DNA of 12,550 bases from Chloroflexota bacterium (GTDB taxonomy: Bacteria > Chloroflexota > Dehalococcoidia > SHYM01). The notes beneath the pieces were generated by a model, which did not search any database, was not told the origin of the DNA, and was given only the letters and a program-made list of their open reading frames with translations. This document shows positions 6,209-11,727 of the stretch, piece after piece. Position 1 is the first letter of the stretch. Each line of letters begins with the position of its first letter. A program made the position numbers and the translations under genes. The stretch is taken from the NCBI GenBank assembly GCA_016199375.1, contig JACQGV010000140.1, positions 1 to 12,550 on the forward strand, in the 5' to 3' direction.

Positions 6209-7545
6209 AGCTAGTCACCGACTGGGCCAGCGCCCGGGCGCTGCTCTCCCGCCCGGCGCCTTATCTTGACCTCAAGGCCAGCCCTGCTCTGGCCGAGGGC
6301 ATCCGGCGCCTGTTTGGAGAGTCCCTATCCCCAGAGCAGGCCGTGGCCCGCATCCTGGCCGACGTCCGCCGCGATGGCGACCGCGCCCTCCTGGACTACA
6401 CCAGCCGCCTGGACGGCGTGGCCCTCGCCTCCCTGGAGGTGCCACGCCAGACTATCCAGGCGGCCTGGGAGCAGGCAGCGCCGGAGCTGAGGTCAGCCCT
6501 GGAGGTAGCGGCAGGCCGCATCCGGGCCTTCCACGAGCGCTGCCTGCCAGCGGGTTGGCTCGACCGCGAGCAGGGGCTGGGCCAGGCGCTGCGTCCGCTC
6601 GAGCGCGTGGGGCTCTACGTCCCCGGTGGAACCGCCCGCTATCCCTCCACGGTGCTGATGTCGGCGATCCCCGCCAGGGTCGCGGGCGTCCGCGAGGTCA
6701 TCCTGGCCACGCCCCCCGGCCGCGACGGCCAGGTGCCGCCGGTCACGCTCGCGGCTGCCGCCCTCGCCGGCGTGGACCGCGTCTTCGCGATGGGCGGCGC
6801 CCAGGCCATCGGCGCCCTGGCCTACGGCAGCGAGTCGGTGCCCCAGGTAGACAAGGTCTGCGGGCCCGGCAACATCTTCGTGACCCTGGCCAAGAAGATG
6901 GTCTTCGGCACGGTGGACATTGACGGCCTCTATGGCCCCACCGAGACGGTCATCATCGCCGACGACTCCGCCGACCCCGCCCTCTGCGCCCGCGACCTGC
7001 TCGCCCAGGCGGAGCACGACGCCCTGGCCTCGCCCATCCTTATCACCACCTCCCGCCAGGTCGCCCAAGCGGTGGCGCGGCAGGTGCAGCAGCAGCTCGC
7101 GGGGATGGAGCGGCGGGAGATCGCCGCCGCCGCCGTAGAGGGCCAAGGGGTAGCGGTGGTGGTGCGCGACCTGGAGCGCGCTTTCGAGCTGGCCAACGCC
7201 TATGCACCGGAGCATCTGGCCCTGCTGGTGCGCGAGCCCTGGGCGCATCTGGAGAAGGTACGTCACGCCGGGGCCGTCTTCCTGGGCGAGGCCTCCGGGG
7301 AGGCCCTGGGCGACTACATCGCCGGGCCCAGCCACGTTCTGCCCACCGGTGGCACCGCCCGCTTCAGCTCGCCCCTGGGGGTCGAGACGTTCCTGCGCCG
7401 GATGAGCGTCATCGGCCTGGACGAGGCCGCCAGCAGGGCCCTGGCGAAGCCCGGCGCCATCATCGCCCGTACCGAGGGGCTGGGCGGCCACGCCGCCGCC
7501 CTGGAAGCGCGGGCCGAGCCAAGGGAGAAAAGAAAGGACGAGTAG
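6205..7545 (+). CDS. hisD: Histidinol dehydrogenase
   Basis: A 446-aa zinc enzyme oxidising L-histidinol to L-histidine with two NAD+, the last step of the pathway. Family signatures are complete: GLYVPGGTARYPSTVLM (136-152), GAQAIGALAYG (198-208), KVCGPGN (217-223), the zinc ligands Q268 and H271 in LLAQAEHDA, the catalytic pair E336-H337 in AYAPEHL, D370 in GDYIAGPSHVLPTGG, and H429 in EGLGGHAAA. Length is normal. The start is TTG at 6205, overlapping the previous stop (TTGA), with GAGGGAG 8 bp upstream; this is the only start consistent with the usual N-terminus. It is the last recognisable his gene here; base composition drops just after it. Confidence 0.96.
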   Translation: MKLVTDWASARALLSRPAPYLDLKASPALAEGIRRLFGESLSPEQAVARILADVRRDGDRALLDYTSRLDGVALASLEVPRQTIQAAWEQAAPELRSALEVAAGRIRAFHERCLPAGWLDREQGLGQALRPLERVGLYVPGGTARYPSTVLMSAIPARVAGVREVILATPPGRDGQVPPVTLAAAALAGVDRVFAMGGAQAIGALAYGSESVPQVDKVCGPGNIFVTLAKKMVFGTVDIDGLYGPTETVIIADDSADPALCARDLLAQAEHDALASPILITTSRQVAQAVARQVQQQLAGMERREIAAAAVEGQGVAVVVRDLERAFELANAYAPEHLALLVREPWAHLEKVRHAGAVFLGEASGEALGDYIAGPSHVLPTGGTARFSSPLGVETFLRRMSVIGLDEAASRALAKPGAIIARTEGLGGHAAALEARAEPREKRKDE

Positions 7546-7581
7546 AGTAGAATAGATGAAGACTTCGCCAGCGGAGCAGCC

Positions 7582-7806
7582 ATGCCAACAGTAGGCGATA
7601 GGGTAATCGTTACAATCGAAGGAGAAGCTGTGCTTGGTGGCACCTTGGGTATTAGTAAAGGGGCGTCAATCTCCGTACCAGGCACGATCATCGAAGACCG
7701 CAGAGCGGACTGGCTTATTGAGCTGAATATATCAGTAGGGGGAAGAAATCAAATACTGGTACCCAAGACAGCCCTCCATGACCAGGCGGCCAGCGGCTCT
7801 CGATGA
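7582..7806 (+). CDS. Unknown 74-aa beta-rich protein
   Basis: Not recognised. The protein has alternating hydrophobic residues and glycines suggesting a small beta-barrel or SH3-like fold: GDRVIVTIEGEA (5-16), SVPGTIIED (31-39), DWLIELNISVGG (43-54), QILVPKTAL (57-65). It has no signal peptide, membrane span or Cys. The start ATG has GGAG 6 bp upstream. The stop overlaps the next ATG (ATGA), so the two are translated together. GC is about 53% against about 70-75% in hisD, which hints at a different origin. A TAGAAT -10-like hexamer lies at 7548-7553 but has no good -35. Confidence 0.65.
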   Translation: MPTVGDRVIVTIEGEAVLGGTLGISKGASISVPGTIIEDRRADWLIELNISVGGRNQILVPKTALHDQAASGSR

Positions 7807-8141
7807 TAATCCGCAGCCCATTAGGTGCTCTCGGAGCAATCATGGTGTTACTCCAGGGCATCTCCGCGGGCGCCTTAGCAGCAGTCCGGGCCCAGCCAGT
7901 CTTGCAGTGGATTTTAGTCATAACGATTGCCTCCACAACTGTCCTGATAACGCTCCTCGTCACGTACATCGTGTGGCGCTTCGCAACTAGGAATCCAGGT
8001 CTGCTATTCAATCCACAGGAGATAGACCCGTCCGTTCACCGCCTATTGTATGCACCACTGGGCAAAGTCTCTATCCGAGTGCTTCCCAAAGAAAGCACGG
8101 ACGCCTCCGGAGCGGAGCAGCCTCCTCAACCACCGAGGTGA
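7803..8141 (+). CDS. Unknown 112-aa membrane protein with two spans
   Basis: Not recognised. It has two predicted membrane spans at about residues 7-29 and 35-59 (LQWILVITIASTTVLITLLV), then a soluble tail with RNPGLLFNPQEIDPSVHRLLY (62-82) and a Pro/Glu-rich end. The topology suggests both ends are cytoplasmic. It starts within the stop of the preceding unknown gene (ATGA), and its stop is five bases before the selenoprotein start, so the three probably form one transcript. GC is again lower than the surroundings. A role linked to redox defence is possible from context only. Confidence 0.68.
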   Translation: MIIRSPLGALGAIMVLLQGISAGALAAVRAQPVLQWILVITIASTTVLITLLVTYIVWRFATRNPGLLFNPQEIDPSVHRLLYAPLGKVSIRVLPKESTDASGAEQPPQPPR

Positions 8142-8146
8142 CTCCT

Positions 8147-8620
8147 ATGCCCACCAACCTGAAAGAAGGCCAGCAGGCCCCCGACTTCACCGTGCCCGAC
8201 GCCGACGGCAAGCCCGTGTCCTTGAAGGAGTTCCGGGGCAAGCCTGTCGTCCTCTACTTCTTTCCCCGCGCTGGGACACCCGGCTGAACCACGGAGGCGC
8301 ACGAGTTTCGTGACGCGCTTCCCCAGTTCCAGCAGGCCGGAGCAGTCGTGATCGGGGCCAGCACCGACACCCAGCAGGCGCAGCGACGCTTCCGGGAGAA
8401 GCACGGCCTGAGCTTCACGTTCCTGTGCGACGCCGAGAAGAAGCTGGTCCAAGCCTACGACGTCTACAAAGAGAAGAACATGTACGGGAGGAAGGTGCTA
8501 GGGACCGAGCGCACCACCTTCCTCATAGATCGGAAGGGCAGCATCGCCAGGGTGTGGGTAAAGGTCAGGCCCGCGGGCCACGCCGCCGAGGTGCTGGCGG
8601 CGCTGCGGGCGCTCAAGTAG
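8147..8620 (+). CDS. Selenocysteine-containing peroxiredoxin (Bcp/AhpC-TSA family)
   Basis: A 157-aa thioredoxin-fold peroxidase reducing hydroperoxides, read through an in-frame UGA at 8285-8287 (residue 47). Before it is GQQAPDFTVPDADGKPVSL and VVLYFFPRAGTPG; after it TTEAHEFRD, so the UGA falls exactly on the peroxidatic Cys of the Bcp motif TPGCTTEA. The frame then runs uninterrupted through VVIGASTDT, FLCDAEKKLV and the conserved Arg in GTERTTFLIDRKG (R122) to a TAG. T44 of the T-x-x-(C/U) site is kept. The usual resolving Cys five residues on is His52; C94 is the only Cys. The ATG has GAGGTG 6 bp upstream. A bacterial SECIS-like hairpin follows the UGA. The alternative, a nonsense mutation, is unlikely because the frame and the motif are intact on both sides. 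Confidence 0.88.
8285..8322 (+). promoter_or_regulatory. In-frame UGA and bacterial SECIS hairpin
   Basis: UGA at 8285-8287 is followed by a stem of 12 pairs: GGAGGCG (8293-8299) with CGCTTCC (8316-8322, one G-U), and CACGA (8300-8304) with TCGTG (8308-8312), with a 3-nt bulge ACG (8313-8315). The apical loop GTT (8305-8307) starts 17 nt after the UGA and has G as its first base. These fit the known bacterial rules: loop 16-37 nt downstream and a G among the first two loop bases. Confidence 0.8.
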
Positions 8621-8662
8621 CGCCAGCGGGGTATGTCCAGTGTGGAAGGCGCCGGGGCCTCG

Positions 8663-8738
8663 CCCCTCGACAAGCTCAGGGCGAGCGGATCGGCCTTCGG
8701 CCACGGAAGGCCCCGCTCACGGTGAGCCTGTCGAACCA
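8663..8738. repeat. Inverted REP-like element at a convergent junction
   Basis: Imperfect 26-bp arms face each other: 8663-8688 (containing TCGACAAGCTCAGGGCGAGC) and 8713-8738, whose reverse complement reads TCGACAGGCTCACCGTGAGC in the same place. The core is shared with the repeat at 3934-3988. The loop holds a second small GGCC-rich dyad. It fills the 147-bp gap between the plus-strand selenoprotein gene and the minus-strand 77-aa gene and may act as a bidirectional terminator. Confidence 0.75.
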
Positions 8739-8758
8739 CGAGCCACCGATACTCGTGG
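8736..8758. terminator. Small hairpin at the convergent gene junction
   Basis: CCACGAG (8736-8742) and CTCGTGG (8752-8758) form a perfect 7-bp stem with a 9-nt loop, ten bases beyond the end of the minus-strand 77-aa gene. No T-run follows on either strand, so terminator function is only suggested by position. Confidence 0.35.
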
Positions 8759-8767
8759 CGCGCCGCC

Positions 8768-9001
8768 CTACTTCTGGGACATCATGAGAAGCTTGCGGAT
8801 GAGCTGGTCCTTGGGCGTGGTGCCCTTGGGCACGATGGCGATGGGCACCGGATTATAGGTGCTGTTGGACGTCTTTTTGCCGCTCTCGTCCTGCTCACCC
8901 ATCGTGTACTTGAAGAGGGTGATGGACTTCTCGTCCTCCTCCAGGTAGTAGCCCATGTCCTTCTGGAACTGGTTCAGATAGCCTTCCAACCGCTGGCCCA
9001 T
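8768..9001 (-). CDS. Unknown 77-aa protein, GYYL-type paralogue A
   Basis: Not recognised as a named family. The segment GYYLEEDEKSITLFKYT (17-33) matches GYYLAETEDKIGLFHYT in the 86-aa protein two genes upstream, with 11 of 17 residues identical. Both proteins end with a similar helix (KDQLIRKLLMM here, EALIKMLLGLV there). The pattern suggests a small alpha/beta soluble protein. The ATG is preceded by AAGGAGG 7 bp away, a strong ribosome-binding site, and lies 11 bp after the stop of the crotonase-fold gene, so the two are cotranscribed. It is the last gene of the minus-strand unit. A role as an accessory subunit or sensor for the neighbouring CoA enzyme is inference from the flanking arrangement. 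Confidence 0.75.
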   Translation of the reverse strand: MGQRLEGYLNQFQKDMGYYLEEDEKSITLFKYTMGEQDESGKKTSNSTYNPVPIAIVPKGTTPKDQLIRKLLMMSQK

Positions 9002-9012
9002 GGCAGACCTCC

Positions 9013-9810
9013 TTAGCGTCCCTTGAATCCAGGCTCCCTTTTCTCCAGGAAAGAGCGAATGCCCTCGTCCCTGTCCTCGGTCTTGAAAGCGTAGTCCAGC
9101 CCGTAGGTCTCATACTCCCGAAAGGTCGGCAGGTCCATGGTCCAGGCATGGTAGATCAGCCGCTTGGCGATCCCCAGCGCCACCGGGGCATTCTTGGCGA
9201 TGCTGGTGGCCATCTCCCTGGCCGTCGGCATCAGCTGCTCGGGCGGGACCACGCGGCTCACCAGGCCCATCTCCTTAGCCTCGGCGGCCTCGATGATGCG
9301 ACCAGTGAAGATGAGCTCGCAGGCCCGCTGGGGCCCCACCAGCCGCACCAGGTTGAAGGCGCCCGCCGACTCGGGCGGGATGCCCCGCAGCGCCCAGACC
9401 GCTCCGAAACGAGCGGCCTGGGAGGCGATGATGATGTCGGCGGCCAGGGCTATGGAGAGCCCCTGGCCCACGGCGGCGCCGTTGACGGCGGCGATGATGG
9501 GCTTGGCCATGCCCCGCATGATGTCGGGGAAGAGGTCGAACTGGCGGTTGAGGACGCGGGCGACGGAGGCGGCGCGGTCGTCCGCCTCGCCCGCGGACGA
9601 GCGTTGCTTCACGTCCTGGCCCGCGCAGAAACCGCGCCCCGCGCCCGTTATGACCAGGCAGCGCACCTGCGCGTCGTCGCGGCAGCGGACCAGGGCATCG
9701 TTCAGCTCCGCAAGCAACTGCCCGGTCAGAGCGTTCAGCCGCTCGGGCCGGTTCAGGGTGATGGTGGCGACGCCTGCGCTCAGCTCGAAGAGCAGGGTCT
9801 CGTAGGCCAC
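9013..9810 (-). CDS. Enoyl-CoA hydratase/isomerase (crotonase) family protein
   Basis: A 265-aa crotonase-fold enzyme acting on acyl-CoA thioesters. Visible features are ITLNRPERLNAL (17-28), the first oxyanion-hole segment GRGFCAGQD (58-66), NGAAVGQGLSIALAADI (110-126) with the second, and ARFGAVWALRGIPPESAG (133-150). Both glutamates of classical enoyl-CoA hydratase are missing (S119 and W139 at those places). An acidic residue E147 in GIPPESAG sits where PaaG-type isomerases have Asp in VPDSGG. This favours an isomerase-like reaction (for example ring epoxide or double-bond isomerisation) over hydration. The C-terminus FLEKREPGFKGR is typical of the family. The start is GTG with AAGGGAGG upstream. 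It is flanked by two paralogous small genes on the same strand. Confidence 0.88.
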   Translation of the reverse strand: MAYETLLFELSAGVATITLNRPERLNALTGQLLAELNDALVRCRDDAQVRCLVITGAGRGFCAGQDVKQRSSAGEADDRAASVARVLNRQFDLFPDIMRGMAKPIIAAVNGAAVGQGLSIALAADIIIASQAARFGAVWALRGIPPESAGAFNLVRLVGPQRACELIFTGRIIEAAEAKEMGLVSRVVPPEQLMPTAREMATSIAKNAPVALGIAKRLIYHAWTMDLPTFREYETYGLDYAFKTEDRDEGIRSFLEKREPGFKGR

Positions 9811-9860
9811 GCGCGCCTCCCTTCCCAGCCAGCGCCCGGGGCGCGGCCCGGCCTGGCTAT

Positions 9861-9888
9861 CGGGGCCGGTCCAGTGCCGCCGGCCCCG
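9861..9888 (-). terminator. GC-rich hairpin between the 86-aa gene and the crotonase gene
   Basis: CGGGGCCGG (9861-9869) pairs perfectly with CCGGCCCCG (9880-9888) around a 10-nt loop, starting six bases after the stop of the 86-aa gene on the minus strand. No T-run follows, so partial attenuation or mRNA processing between the genes is as likely as termination. Confidence 0.4.
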
Positions 9889-9894
9889 TGCTAC

Positions 9895-10155
9895 CTACTC
9901 AGTGAGCGGCACGCCTTTCACCAGGCCCAGGAGCATCTTGATCAGGGCCTCACGGCTGCCGCGCTTCTTGTCTACCTGCCCCAGCGGGCGGTGGCTCATG
10001 GTCAAGGCGCCGCCGCTCCCCGTGTAGTGGAACAGGCCGATCTTGTCCTCGGTCTCCGCCAGGTAGTAGCCGGCCTCGTCGGCCACGGGTCCCAGATAGC
10101 CCGTAATCTTCTTCCACCCGCCCTGTAGCGCAGGGTAGTCGGAGGGGTCAGCCAT
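9895..10155 (-). CDS. Unknown 86-aa protein, GYYL-type paralogue B
   Basis: Not recognised. It is a paralogue of the 77-aa protein on the other side of the crotonase gene, sharing GYYL-x(6)-I-x-LF-x-YT (residues 29-45 here). It is somewhat longer at the N-terminus (PALQGGWKKITGYLGPVADEA, in which W14 and Y20 may pack on a core). The middle is Gly/Ser-rich and basic (GSGGALTMSHRPLGQVDKKRG), followed by a C-terminal helix. There is no signal peptide or membrane span. GAGGAGG lies 7 bp before the ATG. A candidate promoter with TACAAT lies 32 bp upstream, so it probably leads a unit with the crotonase and the 77-aa gene, separate from pdxA. Confidence 0.72.
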   Translation of the reverse strand: MADPSDYPALQGGWKKITGYLGPVADEAGYYLAETEDKIGLFHYTGSGGALTMSHRPLGQVDKKRGSREALIKMLLGLVKGVPLTE

Positions 10156-10186
10156 GGACAGTCCTCCTCGAAATCTATCACTGCTG

Positions 10187-10192
10187 ATTGTA
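10187..10192 (-). promoter_or_regulatory. Candidate -10 for the 86-aa/crotonase/77-aa unit
   Basis: TACAAT on the minus strand, the same -10 as proposed for hisZ, lies 32 bp before the ATG of the 86-aa gene and 33 bp after the stop of pdxA. The -35 region is poor (TGGATT at 18 bp spacing). Confidence 0.4.
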
Positions 10193-10224
10193 CCCCGGCG
10201 CTCCCCTGGGAATCCAGCACGCCG

Positions 10225-11244
10225 TTAGGGGAGCTTCCCCTTCATGACCAGGGACAACGCCAGGTCGAGGGCGGCCCCCATGCTGGTGGCATCGGCCACG
10301 CCCTTCCCGGCGATGTCGAAGGCGGTGCCGTGGTCCACAGAGGTGCGGATGAAGGGCAGGCCCAGGTTGACGCTGACGCTGTGGTGGAAATCGTGGACCT
10401 TAATGGGGATATGGCCCTGGTCGTGGTACAGGGCCAGCACAACATCGAACTCGCCGGCGATAGCGCGGTTGAAAACGGAGTCGGCGGGATACGGGCCCAG
10501 GGCGGCTATACCAGCGGCCTGGGCCTCGGCGACGGCGGGCTCGATCTCCCGCCCTTCCTCGTCGCCGATGGTGCCGGCGTCGCTGGCGTGGGGGTTGAGG
10601 GCGGCGACGGCGATCCTGGGCTGCAGGAAGCCCCACTCGCGGAAGCACCTGTCCGTCAGCCGCAGCTTGGCCAGGATGTTGGGGCGGGTCACGGCTTCGC
10701 AGGCACGCCGCAGGGAGCGATGGGTCGTGAGGTGCACGACCCGCAGGCCCGGTGTCAGGAGCATGGTCGCCACCTCGGCGACGCCGCTGAGCCGCTGCAG
10801 CAGCTCCATGTGGCCCACCTCTTCGTAGCCCGCCAGGCGGGTGGCCTGCTTGTTGATGGGCGCCGTCACCATGGCCGCCACGTGGCCATCGAGACAGAGC
10901 TGGGCGGCCTTGGTGGCCCATTCCATGCAGGCCGCCCCGGCGGCCGCCGACGGACGCCCCGGCGGTGCCCGGCGCAGCTCCAGGTTCTGCATCTCCAGGA
11001 CATCCACTGTCCCCGGCCGCCCCTGGGAGTGGCCCACGGCCTCAATCGGGCGCACCTGAAGCTCCAGCTTGACCAGGTCCAGGGCGTTCTGGACCACGGC
11101 GGCGGAGCCGATGACCACCGGAACGTACGGGCGCCGCCGGCGGCCAGCCTGGGCCGCCAGCGCCTTCACCACCACCTCCGGCCCAATCCCGGCGGGGTCC
11201 CCCAGGGTGATGGCGATGATGGGGCGGCGGCGAGGCGCGCTCAC
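10225..11244 (-). CDS. pdxA: PdxA/PdxA2-family 4-phosphate dehydrogenase
   Basis: A 339-aa NAD-dependent, metal-dependent dehydrogenase of the PdxA family. Signatures: LGDPAGIGPE (14-23), VTAPINK (126-132), GHMELL (144-149), THRSLR (174-179), LNPHASDAGTIGDEE (216-230), YHDQGHIPIK (273-282) and IRTSVDHGTAFDIAGKG (299-315). The three metal histidines of the family correspond to H175, H219 and H274. The wording HDQGHIPIK and DHGTAFDIAGKG is closer, from memory, to PdxA2 (D-threonate/D-erythronate 4-phosphate dehydrogenase) than to the B6 biosynthetic enzyme, so the substrate is uncertain. The GTG start at 11244 has GGGGAGG 5 bp upstream and overlaps the stop of the previous gene (GTGA); an in-frame extension upstream to 11574 is non-homologous and was rejected. 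Spacing to the next gene is 69 bp. Confidence 0.9.
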   Translation of the reverse strand: MSAPRRRPIIAITLGDPAGIGPEVVVKALAAQAGRRRRPYVPVVIGSAAVVQNALDLVKLELQVRPIEAVGHSQGRPGTVDVLEMQNLELRRAPPGRPSAAAGAACMEWATKAAQLCLDGHVAAMVTAPINKQATRLAGYEEVGHMELLQRLSGVAEVATMLLTPGLRVVHLTTHRSLRRACEAVTRPNILAKLRLTDRCFREWGFLQPRIAVAALNPHASDAGTIGDEEGREIEPAVAEAQAAGIAALGPYPADSVFNRAIAGEFDVVLALYHDQGHIPIKVHDFHHSVSVNLGLPFIRTSVDHGTAFDIAGKGVADATSMGAALDLALSLVMKGKLP

Positions 11245-11543
11245 AGGAACCTCCCCAGCACGGGCAGCCGCTGCAGCCAGCGGGAGCGCTGCGCTGGTAG
11301 GGAAGCCAGGAAGTCCTCCACCTTGCGGTCCCACTCCCGCTCGCTGATCTCGACTACGGTCCCGCCCCTCTCCAGGTCCAGCAGGACGCTGATGGTGATC
11401 CCACCTCCGCCGCCCTCGAACTCGACCCTGGTGAGCTGGCGCTGCTTGATCTGAAGCCCCAGGCCGCCAGGGCCGAAGAACCCCAGCGCCCGCTTGATCA
11501 CTTCGTTGGGACCAAGTCTGGTGTGGGCCTCCAGGTTTCTCAT
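11241..11543 (-). CDS. Unknown 100-aa protein coupled to pdxA
   Basis: Not recognised. Residues 1-33 contain a helix and GFFGPGGLGLQIKQ. Then come two strands rich in Val/Ile (LTRVEFEGGGGGITISVLLDL, 34-54; TVVEISE, 59-65) and an amphipathic helix WDRKVEDFLASLP, with a basic tail RWLQRLPVLGRFL that could be membrane-associating. The start at 11543 was chosen because GGAG lies just upstream and because the frame before it looks like non-coding translation. The stop overlaps the pdxA start by four bases (GTGA), so its translation feeds into pdxA. A perfect hairpin (11593-11614) lies in its 5' region. Function cannot be inferred. Confidence 0.65.
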   Translation of the reverse strand: MRNLEAHTRLGPNEVIKRALGFFGPGGLGLQIKQRQLTRVEFEGGGGGITISVLLDLERGGTVVEISEREWDRKVEDFLASLPAQRSRWLQRLPVLGRFL

Positions 11544-11592
11544 CGTCTCCGTCCTGCGCCGAGGGCGCTCGCACCTCGCATGGTACGCGGGC

Positions 11593-11614
11593 GGCCGCTT
11601 CCCGGCAAGCGGCC
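11593..11614. other. Perfect 8-bp hairpin in the divergent intergenic region
   Basis: GGCCGCTT (11593-11600) and AAGCGGCC (11607-11614) flank a 6-nt loop. The element lies between the divergent 100-aa gene and the SDR gene, so it could be an operator or a leader hairpin; nothing in the sequence decides. Confidence 0.4.
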
Positions 11615-11639
11615 CCTCCAGCCCACAGCGTCTCTGGCG

Positions 11640-11668
11640 TTGCGCCCCCACGGCCCCAATGTTAGACT
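11640..11668 (+). promoter_or_regulatory. Weak candidate promoter of the SDR gene
   Basis: TTGCGC (11640-11645) and TAGACT (11663-11668) have 17-bp spacing. Both are poor matches, at three and four of six consensus bases. The start codon lies about 60 bp downstream. Confidence 0.25.
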
Positions 11669-11727
11669 GCCCAGGTTCAGACGAGCCGCGCTATCCGGTA
11701 GCTGCGCTAGCGAGGAGGTGGTGTCCG

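Noticed and set aside
6493..7491. Long open frame antisense to hisD
   Set aside because: Antisense frames stay open in high-GC genes. The translation is low-complexity and His/Gly/Gln-rich with no motif, while hisD is complete on the other strand.
7548..7553. TAGAAT as the -10 of a promoter for the unknown gene pair
   Set aside because: No -35-like hexamer lies 16-18 bp upstream, and the site is only three bases past the hisD stop, so read-through from the his operon is equally possible.
8285..8287. The TGA inside the peroxiredoxin read as a nonsense mutation or sequencing error making a pseudogene
   Set aside because: It replaces precisely the catalytic Cys, the frame and family motifs are intact on both sides, and a rule-conforming SECIS hairpin follows. 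Selenocysteine explains all of this better.
9148..10128. Plus-strand open frame over the crotonase and the 86-aa gene
   Set aside because: It is a composition-driven shadow with no recognisable domain, running across an intergenic hairpin, and it lacks a good Shine-Dalgarno sequence.
10330..11454. Long plus-strand open frame across pdxA and the 100-aa gene
   Set aside because: It is a shadow of the minus-strand genes, which carry clear motifs and ribosome-binding sites; the plus frame has neither.
11245..11574. N-terminal extension of the pdxA frame
   Set aside because: The translation is Arg/Gly-rich without homology and overlaps the 100-aa gene in another frame. The GTG at 11244 with GGGGAGG matches the family start.
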